Source of the DNA: Parabacteroides chinchillae
Lineage (GTDB): Bacteria; Bacteroidota; Bacteroidia; Bacteroidales; Tannerellaceae
Direction of reading: 5' to 3'
DNA length: 64,000 bases
Assembly: GCF_900108035.1 (NCBI RefSeq)
Contig: NZ_FNVS01000012.1
Location: 59,676 to 123,675 of the forward strand
Shown here: positions 55,032 through 64,000 of the stretch, piece by piece
Layout: every line of letters begins with the position of its first letter
Position numbering within the stretch: the stretch's first letter is position 1
The notes under the pieces: model-generated
What the model was told of the DNA's origin: nothing
Database searches by the model: none
What the model saw: only the letters and a program-made list of their open reading frames with translations
Translations under genes and position numbers: made by a program

Positions 55032-57125
55032 ATGAATAAAACTATCGGAACAATGGTTATGGCAACATCCGTATTGTTAGGTGCTTGTACACAAGAGGCT
55101 AAAAAGGCCGACAGTGAAGCTCCTCTTATCGGACGTTCGGAAATTAAAGTGCCGTCCGGACGTATGACACCGGAGACACTTTGGGCTATGGGACGTATTG
55201 GCGATTTTTGTGTTTCGCCTGATGCAAAGAAAATCGTTTATACTGTGGCCTATTACAGCGTGCCTCAGAATAAAAGCAATCGCGAAGTCTTCGTGATTAA
55301 CGCAGACGGATCAGACAATAAACAAATCACATCAACACCGTATTCGGAAAACAATGCCGTATGGATAAAAGGAGGAACCAAAATCGCCTTTCTATCTTCT
55401 GAAAGTGGAAGCAGCCAGCTTTGGGAAATGAATCCCGATGGAACCGACCGTAAACAGCTATCCAAATATGACGGCAATATCGAAGGCTTCGCCTTCTCAC
55501 CCAATGAGAAAAAGATACTCTTTATATCCCAGGTAAAAACAGTAAAAAGCTCAACCGACAAATATCCTGATTTAGACAAAACCAGTGGTATCATTATTAC
55601 AGACCTGATGTATAAACACTGGGACGAATGGGTAACAACTGCGCCCCATCCTTTTATTGCCGATTTCGACGGTAATACCATCGGTAATGTTATCGATGTG
55701 ATGGAAGGCGAATTGTTTGAAAGCCCTATGAAACCTTTTGGCGGCATTGAACAATTGGCATGGAATACAACATCGGATAAGATTGCCTATACCTGCCGCA
55801 AAAAGACAGGCAAAGAATATGCCTTCTCCACCAATTCGGATATATATGTTTACGATCTGAATACGAAACAGACAAGCAATATTACCGAGGGCAATATGGG
55901 CTATGACACGAATCCGCAATACTCGCCCGATGGCAAAAGTATCGCCTGGCTAAGTATGGAGCGTGATGGCTACGAAGCCGACCAGAACCGTCTTATGGTA
56001 ATGAATCTGGAAACCGGAGAGAAGAATTTTATCAGCAAAGACTTCGATTCCAACGTTAATGAATTCTGTTGGAGCAACGACTCTAAGAACATTTACTTCA
56101 CGGGTATATGGCACGGAGAAATACAAATATATTCTGCCGATGTAGCCGCTTGCTCCGTAAAACCGGTTACCAGTGGAATGCACGATTACAGTGCTGTTGC
56201 CCTGTTTGGCGACAAACTGATAGCCAAGCGGCAATCAATGAGTATGGGCGACGAAATCTATGCCGTTAGCCTGAATGGCGAAGCAACACAGATAACTTCC
56301 GAAAACAAACATATCTATGACCAGTTGACTATGGGTAATGTGGAAGAACGCTGGATGAAAACAACTGATGGAAAAGAGATACTGACATGGGTAATCTATC
56401 CCCCGCAATTTGATCCGAACAAGAAGTATCCTACTTTACTCTTCTGCGAAGGCGGCCCTCAAAGTCCGGTCAGCCAATTCTGGTCATATCGTTGGAACTT
56501 CCAGATAATGGCTGCCAATGATTATATTATTGTTGCACCTAACCGTCGCGGTCTGCCAGGTTTTGGAATGGAATGGAACGAAGCAGTTAGTGGCGATTAT
56601 GGCGGCCAGTGCATGAAAGACTACTTCACAGCTATCGATGATATGAGCAAAGAGCCGTTTGTAGATAAAGACAACCTTGGATGCGTAGGCGCCAGCTTCG
56701 GGGGATTCTCCGTGTATTGGCTCGCCGGACATCACAACAAACGTTTCAAAGCATTTATAGCTCATGATGGTATTTTCAATATGGAAATGCAATATCTTGA
56801 AACAGAAGAAATGTGGTTCGCCAACTGGGATATGGGTGGCGCTTATTGGGAAAAAGATAATAAAACAGCACAAAATACATTTGCCAATTCCCCGCATAAT
56901 TTCGTGGATAAATGGGATACGCCAATCTTATGTATTCACGGAGAAAAAGATTATCGTATTCTTGCCAATCAGGGAATGGCAGCTTTCAATGCAGCTGTTC
57001 TTCGAGGCGTTCCGGCCGAATTGCTGATCTTCCCGGACGAAAACCATTGGGTGCTCAAACCACAAAATGGTATTCTATGGCAGCGCACTTTCTTTGAATG
57101 GTTAGACAAATGGCTGAAAAAATAA
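55032..57125 (+). CDS. S9 family peptidase lipoprotein (prolyl oligopeptidase/DPP-like)
   Basis: A 697-aa exported serine peptidase with lipobox LGAC (Cys19). Residues about 50-420 form a beta-propeller with TolB-like repeats (SPDAKKIVYT, SPDGKSIAWLS), and the C-terminal alpha/beta hydrolase has the nucleophile in GASFGGFS and the Asp and His in HGEKDYRI and DENHWV. It should cleave short peptides, often after proline. It lies 7 bp upstream of udk and may be co-transcribed with it. Confidence 0.95.
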   Translation: MNKTIGTMVMATSVLLGACTQEAKKADSEAPLIGRSEIKVPSGRMTPETLWAMGRIGDFCVSPDAKKIVYTVAYYSVPQNKSNREVFVINADGSDNKQITSTPYSENNAVWIKGGTKIAFLSSESGSSQLWEMNPDGTDRKQLSKYDGNIEGFAFSPNEKKILFISQVKTVKSSTDKYPDLDKTSGIIITDLMYKHWDEWVTTAPHPFIADFDGNTIGNVIDVMEGELFESPMKPFGGIEQLAWNTTSDKIAYTCRKKTGKEYAFSTNSDIYVYDLNTKQTSNITEGNMGYDTNPQYSPDGKSIAWLSMERDGYEADQNRLMVMNLETGEKNFISKDFDSNVNEFCWSNDSKNIYFTGIWHGEIQIYSADVAACSVKPVTSGMHDYSAVALFGDKLIAKRQSMSMGDEIYAVSLNGEATQITSENKHIYDQLTMGNVEERWMKTTDGKEILTWVIYPPQFDPNKKYPTLLFCEGGPQSPVSQFWSYRWNFQIMAANDYIIVAPNRRGLPGFGMEWNEAVSGDYGGQCMKDYFTAIDDMSKEPFVDKDNLGCVGASFGGFSVYWLAGHHNKRFKAFIAHDGIFNMEMQYLETEEMWFANWDMGGAYWEKDNKTAQNTFANSPHNFVDKWDTPILCIHGEKDYRILANQGMAAFNAAVLRGVPAELLIFPDENHWVLKPQNGILWQRTFFEWLDKWLKK

Positions 57126-57132
57126 AGGAAGT

Positions 57133-57753
57133 ATGCTCATTATAGGTATCGCCGGCGGAACCGGTTCGGGTAAAACCACCGTAGTACGTAAAATTATAGA
57201 GAGTCTGCCTGAGGGAGAGGTTGTCCTGCTTCCTCAGGACTCTTATTATAAAGACAGTAGCCATGTTCCTGTGGAAGAACGTCAGAATATAAATTTCGAC
57301 CATCCCGATGCTTTCGAATGGTCGTTGCTATCCCAGCATGTGACGATGTTAAAAGAAGGAAAGAGCATAGAACAACCTACCTATTCTTTTCTTACATGCA
57401 CCCGTCAGCAGGAAACCATTCATATAGAACCACGGGACGTGATAATAATAGAAGGCATTTTAGCGTTATGCGATAAGAAATTACGCAATTTAATGGACTT
57501 AAAGGTTTTTGTAGATGCCGATTCCGACGAACGTCTGATACGTGTAATCCAGCGTGATGTGGTAGAACGCGGCCGTACGGCGGAAGCCGTAATGGAACGT
57601 TACACCCGTGTTCTTAAACCTATGCATTTACAATTCATAGAGCCTTCCAAACGTTATGCAGACCTTATTATTCCGCAAGGTGGCAATAACAAAATAGCCA
57701 TAAATATTCTGAGAATGTTTATCGAAAAGAACTTAAACTTGAAAAACAGATAA
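57133..57753 (+). CDS. udk: Uridine kinase
   Basis: A 206-aa pyrimidine-salvage enzyme phosphorylating uridine and cytidine. Walker A loop GGTGSGKTT at 8-16, LPQDSYYKD near 34-42, and the uridine kinase segment IEGILAL near 106. Length fits. A short aagaggcctctt palindrome follows (57757-57768), then a minisatellite. Confidence 0.95.
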   Translation: MLIIGIAGGTGSGKTTVVRKIIESLPEGEVVLLPQDSYYKDSSHVPVEERQNINFDHPDAFEWSLLSQHVTMLKEGKSIEQPTYSFLTCTRQQETIHIEPRDVIIIEGILALCDKKLRNLMDLKVFVDADSDERLIRVIQRDVVERGRTAEAVMERYTRVLKPMHLQFIEPSKRYADLIIPQGGNNKIAINILRMFIEKNLNLKNR

Positions 57754-57772
57754 GAAAAGAGGCCTCTTTTTT

Positions 57773-57929
57773 GTGCAAAGTGTTTGGAGTTATAACTCCA
57801 AACACTTTGCACCCATAACTCCAAACACCTTGCACCCATAACTCCAAACACCTTGCAAGCATAACTCTAAACACCTTGCAAGCATAACTCTAAACACTTT
57901 GGAGGCATAACTCCAAACTCTTTGGAATT
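57773..57929. repeat. 40-bp perfect palindrome leading a 6 x 23-bp tandem repeat
   Basis: 57773-57792 and 57793-57812 are perfect inverted copies (20 bp each, no spacer). The right half begins a head-to-tail array of six 23-bp units, ataactccaaacactttgc plus three variable bases, at 57792, 57815, 57838, 57861, 57884 and 57907, with decay toward the end. The array lies exactly between the convergent ends of udk and the efflux gene. There are no spacers, so it is a minisatellite, not a CRISPR. Confidence 0.9.
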
Positions 57930-57935
57930 ATCCGG

Positions 57936-60900
57936 TCAATATCCTCCGCCCAAAGCTTTATACAAATAAACAACGGCAAGCAATTCGTCCAATACGGCAT
58001 TATTCAGACCTACCTGCGCATCAAAATAACCACGCTGTGCGTCCAGCACATCCAGATAACTGATAACTCCATTAATATATTGCAATTGTGCCAGCTCCAG
58101 ATATTTACGTGCCGAAACTTCCAACCGTGCACGCGAAGCCCGTATTTCTTTCACCTTATGAATAGTCACAATAGCATTATTCACCTCCTTAAAGGCTTCC
58201 AATACACTTTTCTGGTAACCATATAATTCTTGTTCATAACGGGCTTTCGCCACTTTCACTTTTGCTTTATTTTTTCCCAGGGCAAAAAGGGGCTGCACAA
58301 GATCTCCGACAATAAACCAGGCCGGGCTCTTTATAAGATTGCTTAATTCATCACTTTCAAAACCCAGGTTGCCGGTAAGACGGATTTTAGGAAATAGATC
58401 CGTACGGGCAACCCCTACCCGTGCATTTGCTTCTCGTAATTGCTGCTCAGCCCGGCGCATATCCGGACGGCGTTCGAGCAATGAAGAAGGAAGGCCTACC
58501 GGCAAAGTCTCGGGCAAATGCTGGCAGCTAAGAGACAGTCCTTGCGGCGACTTGAATGTATATTCGCCTAACAGCACGGCAAGATCATTCTCCTTCACCT
58601 TTATTTCACGTTCCAGACTGGGAATAAGAGTTTCTGTTTTTGCCAATTCCACCTGTGCCTGATTGTAGGCTGTTTCAGATGTGAGGCCTCCTTCATACCG
58701 GAGCTTAGCCAACCGTACACCTTCGCGACGTGCCGCCAATGTTTGCTGTACAATATTCAGCTCCCTGTCAAGAGCACATAATTCATAATAATTAGCGGCT
58801 ACCTCGGCTACAAGTGTTAGTTTTAAAGCACGCTGGGCTTCTACAGATTGCATGTAGACAGCAATATCCGCTTCATTCGCCCAACGAAGATTTCCCCACA
58901 AATCCAGTTCCCACGACAAAGCTAACTTTGCTCCATATTCAGGATCGGGCTTGGGATCATCACCTCCATAGTTCAGTTTTTCTTTCTGCCCGTATAGCCT
59001 GGCATCTACCTGCGGAAACATATTGGCAAAAGAGATACGTTTAGCTGCAATCATTTCTTTCACTTTGGCTGCAGCGATCTTCATATCCTTATTATTTTCC
59101 AAAGCCTTATTTATCAGCTCCTGTAAAGTGGAATCAGTATAAAGGCTCTGCCAGGGAATGTCCGAAACGGATGTACTGTCGGCTCCTGTCTCTATTTCCG
59201 CCGGAAGATTCAATTCCGGGCGGGCATACTTTTCTCCTATTTTACAGGAAGACAATCCAACCAGAGAAACTGCCAGTACAGCTATGCAATAATGACGTTT
59301 AAGAATACGTGCCATACGCAGTTTTCCTCGTATCCTATATATCAATACAAAGAAGAAAGGAACCATCACAATACCTACCGTAATAGCAACCAACATACCA
59401 AAAAACACGCCGGTACCTATACTATGACGGGAGGCCGAACCCGGACCGCTTGCCAATACCATAGGCAACATTCCCAGCACGAATGCCAATGAAGTCATCA
59501 GGATCGGACGAAACCGCAACTGGGCAGCATGTATGGCAGCCTTCACTACATCCACACCCGAATCGACCTGCACTTTAGCAAATTCTACAATCAGGATTGC
59601 ATTTTTAGCCGCCAACCCAATCAATGTAACCAAGCCTATCTGAAAGTAAACATCATTTTCCAGTCCCGTAATCCATACACCAAGATAAGCACCTAAAGCG
59701 GCTATAGGCAAAGACAACAAAACGGCTATAGGCACAATCCAACTTTCATATTGGGCAGCCAGAAACAAAAAGACGAACAGAAAAACCAATGCCATCACGA
59801 AACCGGTTTGTCCTCCTGCCTGTTTCTCCTGATAAGACAGACCGCTCCACTCCAAACCTATATTTTCCGGCAAATGCTCGCGGGCAATCCGTTCCATAGC
59901 AGCCATCGCTTCACCGGTACTGTATCCTGGAGCTGCAACTGCATTGATTGACGAAGTAGAAAACATATTGAAACGTTTAATTGTACCGGGACCGGTTGTA
60001 TACTGTGTTGTTCCCAACGCCGTAAGCGGTACCATGGCTCCGTTTTTGGCACGTACAAAAAACAAACCTATATTATCCTGAGTAGCACGATAAGGTGCTT
60101 CCGCCTGGATATATACACGATAAATACGGTTAAACATATTAAAATCGTTCACATATACAGACCCCAGATAAGCCTTCATGGTAGAGAATATATCAGACAA
60201 CGGAATACCCAGGAACTTTGCCCGGTCGCGGTCAACATCAAAATACAACTGGGGTATCTCGGATTGCATTGCAGACGAAACACCTTGCAACTCCGGTGCT
60301 TTCGATGCATAATAAAGAAATGTATCGGTAGCACTAACCAGATTATCCCATGTAGCATCCCCACGGGCTTCCAGTTGCATTTCCAAACCGCCGCTTTCGC
60401 CCAAGCCGGGTATGACAGGCGGACGATTAAAATAGGCTTTTATCTCGGGATAATAGTAAAACTCTTTACGGGCCGCCGTCATTACATCCTCTACTTTCAT
60501 TTCAGAAGATTTGCGTTCTTCCCAAGGTTTCAAAATAACGGTAAGGGTAGCCCGGCTTTGGGATGTTCCTATACGGGGACTACTACCGGTAACATTTTGT
60601 ACATAGGCAACAGCCGGATGATTTTCAAAGAATTCAATGGCACGGTCAGTCACGTGGCGCATACGCTCCAAAGTTGCGCCTTCCGGCATTTCTAATTCAA
60701 CCGTAAAGAATCCCTGGTCTTCTTCAGGAATGAAACTGGTAGGCAAAGCACGGTTCAATATAAAAATAGCAACCAACACCATACCGAAACCTGCCAAAAC
60801 ACGACGGGGATTACGGATTACTTTCCGCAATAATCTTGTATACGACTTATTCCCTTTGGCTAACCAGATATTTATCTTACGAAAAACAAAAGGTTTCTTT

Positions 60901-62408
60901 TTATGGGACGGACGTAATAATATAGCACACATAGCCGGACTCAAAGTCAAGGCAACCACTGTCGAAAGTAATACAGAGACCACAATCGTTACCGAAAACT
61001 GACGGTAAAGCTGTCCTGTTATCCCGCCAAGAAAGCTAACAGGCACAAATACAGCAGCCAACACCATAGAAGTTGCAATCAAAGCCCCCGATAATTCACG
61101 CATGGCAATATGAGTTGCTTCGCGCGCAGATAACTTTTGTTCGGCCATAATACGTTCAACATTCTCTACTACTACTATAGCATCATCCACTACGATACCA
61201 ATGGCCAGAATCAAGCCCAACAGAGTCAACATATTTAAAGAGAAACCCAATATTAGCATAAAGCCGAATGTTCCGATCAAAGATATAGGAACAGCAATTG
61301 TCGGTATCAGAGCCGCACGCCAGTTTTGTAAAGAAAGGAATACAACCAGAATCACTAAAAACAGGGCTTCAAAAAGAGTTTTATATACTTCATGCACTGA
61401 TTGCGAAATATATTCCGTCATATCGAATGGGAAATTGTATTCCAGACCCTCCGGGAAATTCTTGCTGATCTCTTTCATAACGGCTTTTACATTATCGGCA
61501 ACCTCCAAAGCATTGGCCCCCGGAAGCATATAAATACCCAGGATAGCTGCATTTTTACCGTTAATTCCACTCTCGGTCGAATACGAAGATGCTTCCAGAG
61601 AAACACGGGCGACATCACGCATACGCACAATAGAACCGTCCGGATTAGCACGTACAACAATATCTTCAAATTCTTTTACCGTAGAAAGACGGCCGGGAGC
61701 TGTTATCGGCAATGTTATGTCGACGTCCAATACAGGCTGTTTTCCTAACTCTCCGGCAGCCGACTCCCGGTTCTGATCCTTCAGGGCATCTTGCAGATCT
61801 TTCACGGTCAGTCCCATATTAGCCAAACGGTCAGGATACACCCATATCTGCATACCATAATAACGGCTGCCAATATTCGACACACGGCCTACCCCTGGAA
61901 TACGACGTAATACATCCAATACATTAATCGTAGCAAAGTTGCTAAGATAAATTTCATCAAATTTCGGATCGTCCGACATCAAACTCAGGGTCATAAGTTG
62001 ACTGGGAGCCTGTTTTTCAATAGTGATACCATTTTGTATAACTTCCGTTGGCAGACGGCTTTCGGCCAGTTTTACCCGATTTTGTATTTCAACAGCCGCC
62101 AAATCCGGATCGGCCGATACGTCAAAAGTAACAGTGATACTTAATCCTCCCGAATTAGAACTACTACTCTGCATATAAATCATGCCGGGAGTTCCGTTCA
62201 ACTCCTGTTCAATCGGGGTAGCAACTGCTTGTGATACTGTCAAAGCACTAGCTCCGGGATAAGAGGCATTGATTTTTACAACCGGAGGTGTAATCTGCGG
62301 GTATTGATCTACAGGCAGCATTACCAGACCAATAATACCAATTATAACAATTACGATGGAAAGTACGGTTGAAAAAACGGGACGATCTATAAAAAATCCT
62401 GGTTTCAT
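57936..62408 (-). CDS. RND efflux permease fused in frame to outer-membrane factor
   Basis: One 1490-aa frame holds two complete proteins. Residues 1-1031 are an AcrB/HAE1-type proton-driven RND pump (NAAILGIYMLPGAN, GIVVDDAIVVVENVERI, FIPEEDQG). Residues 1032-1490, from the internal ATG at 59315 (MARILKRHYC), are a NodT/OprM-type outer-membrane factor with its own lipoprotein signal (lipobox LSSC) and ALDRELNIV and RPDMRRAEQQL segments. There is no stop between them; the pump's C terminus (YRIRGKLR) runs straight into the signal peptide. A GAGGAAAA stretch at 59322-59329 could allow separate initiation, or lipoprotein signal peptidase could split a polyprotein. The frame overlaps the adaptor gene by 4 bp. 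Confidence 0.92.
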   Translation of the reverse strand: MKPGFFIDRPVFSTVLSIVIVIIGIIGLVMLPVDQYPQITPPVVKINASYPGASALTVSQAVATPIEQELNGTPGMIYMQSSSSNSGGLSITVTFDVSADPDLAAVEIQNRVKLAESRLPTEVIQNGITIEKQAPSQLMTLSLMSDDPKFDEIYLSNFATINVLDVLRRIPGVGRVSNIGSRYYGMQIWVYPDRLANMGLTVKDLQDALKDQNRESAAGELGKQPVLDVDITLPITAPGRLSTVKEFEDIVVRANPDGSIVRMRDVARVSLEASSYSTESGINGKNAAILGIYMLPGANALEVADNVKAVMKEISKNFPEGLEYNFPFDMTEYISQSVHEVYKTLFEALFLVILVVFLSLQNWRAALIPTIAVPISLIGTFGFMLILGFSLNMLTLLGLILAIGIVVDDAIVVVENVERIMAEQKLSAREATHIAMRELSGALIATSMVLAAVFVPVSFLGGITGQLYRQFSVTIVVSVLLSTVVALTLSPAMCAILLRPSHKKKPFVFRKINIWLAKGNKSYTRLLRKVIRNPRRVLAGFGMVLVAIFILNRALPTSFIPEEDQGFFTVELEMPEGATLERMRHVTDRAIEFFENHPAVAYVQNVTGSSPRIGTSQSRATLTVILKPWEERKSSEMKVEDVMTAARKEFYYYPEIKAYFNRPPVIPGLGESGGLEMQLEARGDATWDNLVSATDTFLYYASKAPELQGVSSAMQSEIPQLYFDVDRDRAKFLGIPLSDIFSTMKAYLGSVYVNDFNMFNRIYRVYIQAEAPYRATQDNIGLFFVRAKNGAMVPLTALGTTQYTTGPGTIKRFNMFSTSSINAVAAPGYSTGEAMAAMERIAREHLPENIGLEWSGLSYQEKQAGGQTGFVMALVFLFVFLFLAAQYESWIVPIAVLLSLPIAALGAYLGVWITGLENDVYFQIGLVTLIGLAAKNAILIVEFAKVQVDSGVDVVKAAIHAAQLRFRPILMTSLAFVLGMLPMVLASGPGSASRHSIGTGVFFGMLVAITVGIVMVPFFFVLIYRIRGKLRMARILKRHYCIAVLAVSLVGLSSCKIGEKYARPELNLPAEIETGADSTSVSDIPWQSLYTDSTLQELINKALENNKDMKIAAAKVKEMIAAKRISFANMFPQVDARLYGQKEKLNYGGDDPKPDPEYGAKLALSWELDLWGNLRWANEADIAVYMQSVEAQRALKLTLVAEVAANYYELCALDRELNIVQQTLAARREGVRLAKLRYEGGLTSETAYNQAQVELAKTETLIPSLEREIKVKENDLAVLLGEYTFKSPQGLSLSCQHLPETLPVGLPSSLLERRPDMRRAEQQLREANARVGVARTDLFPKIRLTGNLGFESDELSNLIKSPAWFIVGDLVQPLFALGKNKAKVKVAKARYEQELYGYQKSVLEAFKEVNNAIVTIHKVKEIRASRARLEVSARKYLELAQLQYINGVISYLDVLDAQRGYFDAQVGLNNAVLDELLAVVYLYKALGGGY
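59322..59329 (-). promoter_or_regulatory. Possible internal ribosome-binding site for the outer-membrane factor
   Basis: GAGGAAAA on the minus strand, 6 nt before the in-frame ATG at 59315, where the outer-membrane factor would normally begin. Shine-Dalgarno sequences are of limited use in Bacteroidota, so its role is uncertain. Confidence 0.4.
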
Positions 62409-63571
62409 TCTCCGTCCTCCTCTCTTAGTTTTTGTATTGCTTTTTCATCGTTAGCATTAACAGGACGTACCTTAATTCCAGGTGTCAGTTTGTGATAACC
62501 TTCTATAACTACCTCTTCATTTTCACCTAGACCACGCTCCACAACTACTTTATTTCCAATTTCCGGGCCTGTCTGAACAAATCGTTTTTCAGCAATATCG
62601 TCTTTACGGATAACATAAATGAACGCACCGCCTTTTTCAATACTAAGGGCTTTACGAGGTACTACAATAGCTCTTTCACGCACATCCAACAAAAGTTTCA
62701 CACGGGTAAATTGTCCGGGTAATAATTTTTGATTTGGATTAGATAGCTCCGCACGGACACCAAAAGTTCCAGTCTGAGGATCGACAAGCGGATCAGAAAA
62801 ATTTACAATACCCTTCACCGGATATTCAGAATCGTCTGCAAGGGTTACAGTAACAGTTGGTTGCCAGTTGCGGGTGGTATCCTGCTCTCCGAATTTTACA
62901 TTACGACGCTCTGCACGCAAATAATCCAAAGCCGTCATTTTAAAATCCACTAATACGGTATCACTTTTCACAACAGCTGCCAGTTTAGAATTTACCCCTG
63001 GCCCGACCAAAGCACCTACATCCACAAAACGTTCGCTTATATATCCCGATATAGGAGAAGTTACTACCGTATAGCCCAGTTCCAGTTGAGCATTATCTAA
63101 ATCGGCTTTACTGATAGCGATATTCGCTTCTGCATTTTCAAGAGCAGCAACCGCATTGTCCAAATCAAGCTGGCTGGCAGCATGTTGTTCATATAAAGGC
63201 GTAAGGCGTTCTACATCTCTTTTTGCCTTGGCAGCTTGAGCCTGATCTTTCTTCAACTGAGCCTTAGCCTTTTCTACACGGGCTTTATACGGTGCCGAAT
63301 TGATAATATAAAGAGGTTCTCCTTGTTTTACTTGCTTTCCCTCTTCAAACAACATTTTTTCAAGGTAACCTTCCACCCTTGCATGTACCTCCACAAAACT
63401 GGCTGCACGAATACGTCCTACGTATTCACCAAATATCTGGACATCTTCCTTTGCAGGTTTATCCACAATAACAAGAGGTAATTGCGACTGCTCCTTATTC
63501 CGACATCCGGTAAATACAATCAAAAAGGCCACTAAAACAATCTTTGCCTTGACTAATCCTAATTTATCCAT
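62405..63571 (-). CDS. RND efflux periplasmic adaptor (MFP/HlyD)
   Basis: A 388-aa adaptor joining pump and outer-membrane channel. Lipobox FTGC (Cys23) anchors it to the inner membrane. A lipoyl-like domain is split around a coiled-coil hairpin (about 90-165, KARVEKAKAQLKKDQAQAAKA), and a beta-barrel domain follows (PGQFTRVKLLLDVRERAIVVPRKAL). First gene of the operon; its stop codon overlaps the start of the permease. No local repressor gene is seen upstream. Confidence 0.95.
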   Translation of the reverse strand: MDKLGLVKAKIVLVAFLIVFTGCRNKEQSQLPLVIVDKPAKEDVQIFGEYVGRIRAASFVEVHARVEGYLEKMLFEEGKQVKQGEPLYIINSAPYKARVEKAKAQLKKDQAQAAKAKRDVERLTPLYEQHAASQLDLDNAVAALENAEANIAISKADLDNAQLELGYTVVTSPISGYISERFVDVGALVGPGVNSKLAAVVKSDTVLVDFKMTALDYLRAERRNVKFGEQDTTRNWQPTVTVTLADDSEYPVKGIVNFSDPLVDPQTGTFGVRAELSNPNQKLLPGQFTRVKLLLDVRERAIVVPRKALSIEKGGAFIYVIRKDDIAEKRFVQTGPEIGNKVVVERGLGENEEVVIEGYHKLTPGIKVRPVNANDEKAIQKLREEDGE

Positions 63572-63701
63572 TCTATTCCTATAATTATATTCTTGTCACA
63601 AGTTTGTTAAATTAACACAGAAAAAACCATTCCACAGATATAATTCATGTAGTTAATTTACGTTATATAACTAATAACAAACAAGATAAGAAATATGTTA
63701 A

Positions 63702-63763
63702 TAGAAAGATATAATTTATTTATCTTTCTATTGTAGAATAAATCCACAACATTGTGTGGATTT
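63702..63763. repeat. Two perfect hairpins in the gene-free stretch before 5S
   Basis: tagaaagata/tatctttcta (63702-63711 with 63721-63730) and aaatccaca/tgtggattt (63740-63748 with 63755-63763). No coding frame is seen from 63572 to 63866. A 17-bp direct repeat (ccacaaactaaaaaagg) is at 63764-63780 and 63858-63874. Confidence 0.5.
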
Positions 63764-63866
63764 CCACAAACTAAAAAAGGTCAAAATAAAACACAATCTC
63801 CCCCAATAAAACAGCAAACATTCAAGCACTGTCACCTCTGATTATGGAGGAATATACCCACAAACT

Positions 63867-63900
63867 AAAAAAGGAGTCCACTCAGATGAATGGACTCCTT
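63867..63900 (-). terminator. rRNA operon terminator
   Basis: aaggagtcca (63871-63880) pairs with tggactcctt (63891-63900), loop 10 nt, with an A run at 63867-63872 that gives U on the minus strand. It lies 13 bp past the 5S 3' end. Confidence 0.85.
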
Positions 63901-63913
63901 CTCTCCTTTAAAA

Positions 63914-64000
63914 CGGCGGCTACCTACTCTTCCACTGTTACGCAGTACCATCGGCGCGACGAGGCTTAACTTCTCTGTTCGGTATGGGAAGAGGTGGATC
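63914..64000 (-). rRNA. rrf: 5S ribosomal RNA (partial, cut by window end)
   Basis: The complement shows the 5S core: GGATCCACCTCTTCCCATAC, then GAGAAGTTAAGCCTCGTCGC, GATGGTACTGCGTAACAGTG and the 3' end GTAGGTAGCCGCCG. About 25 nt of the 5' end lie outside the window. It is presumably the last gene of a minus-strand 16S-23S-5S operon. Confidence 0.95.

Noticed and set aside
57792..57929. Possible CRISPR array (six 23-bp repeats)
   Set aside because: The units are head to tail with no spacers, and there are no cas genes nearby.
59751..59951. Antisense open frames within the efflux gene and other long genes
   Set aside because: They are short, lack start signals and conserved motifs, and mirror codon structure of well-supported genes on the other strand.

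Overview
The window reads as chromosomal DNA of a gut-type Bacteroidales, most like Parabacteroides or a close relative. This rests on the AT-rich composition, promoters of the Bacteroidota form TTTG-N19-TAnnTTTG (exact examples before rpsP and before a Fic gene), a long Ala/Glu-rich tail on ribosomal protein S16, a GldB-type lipoprotein, TonB-dependent uptake genes, a GH33 sialidase and a KamA-type radical SAM enzyme. I cannot fix the species from sequence alone.

Layout. 1-1110 looks like the end of an integrated element: an unknown coiled-coil protein, an inverted pair of 15-bp integrase-arm-like repeats, and a tRNA-Ser(UGA) whose 3' end has been replaced by what looks like a tmRNA 3' end. 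1.3-11 kb is housekeeping: lipoprotein thioredoxin, rpsP, DMT transporter, TlpA-like protein, the pdxJ-exbB-exbD-tonB-DJ-1 operon, divergent CBS protein and nadK, menA. 11-16.6 kb has small membrane proteins, a structured RNA or MITE-like element, a secreted six-hairpin glycosidase-like protein and an M13 peptidase. 16.7-28.8 kb has a nucleotidyltransferase, tandem cyclophilins, two MATE exporters, nadE, gldB, a sialidase and a ClC transporter with an RCK_C-like tail. 28.8-32.6 kb is an outer-membrane uptake cluster (porin, TonB receptor, NikR-like regulator with an altered metal site). 32.6-38.6 kb has gpmA, a palindrome-rich intergenic block, an MFS exporter, a DUF2148 protein and KamA. 38.6-44.4 kb encodes two tandem sensor kinases with substrate-binding-like sensor domains plus a lone receiver. 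44.4-49 kb is an accessory and decay zone: broken pncB fused to a broken acetyltransferase, an AbiEi-like/Fic fusion, an intact tRNA-Ser(UGA), MGMT and a frameshifted remnant. 49-57.8 kb returns to core genes: reverse rubrerythrin, class I aldolase, metA, U32 protein, WbuC cupin, SPOR lipoprotein, S9 peptidase, udk. 57.8-63.6 kb holds a 23-bp minisatellite and an RND efflux operon whose inner-membrane pump and outer-membrane factor are one continuous reading frame. The window ends inside a minus-strand 5S rRNA with its terminator.

Most interesting for follow-up: the permease/outer-membrane-factor fusion, the tRNA-Ser/tmRNA chimera, the NikR-like regulator with its direct-repeat operator, the AbiEi-like/Fic fusion, and two candidate structured RNAs (12205-12349 and 10065-10137). 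I see no CRISPR array, no prophage and no complete insertion sequence.
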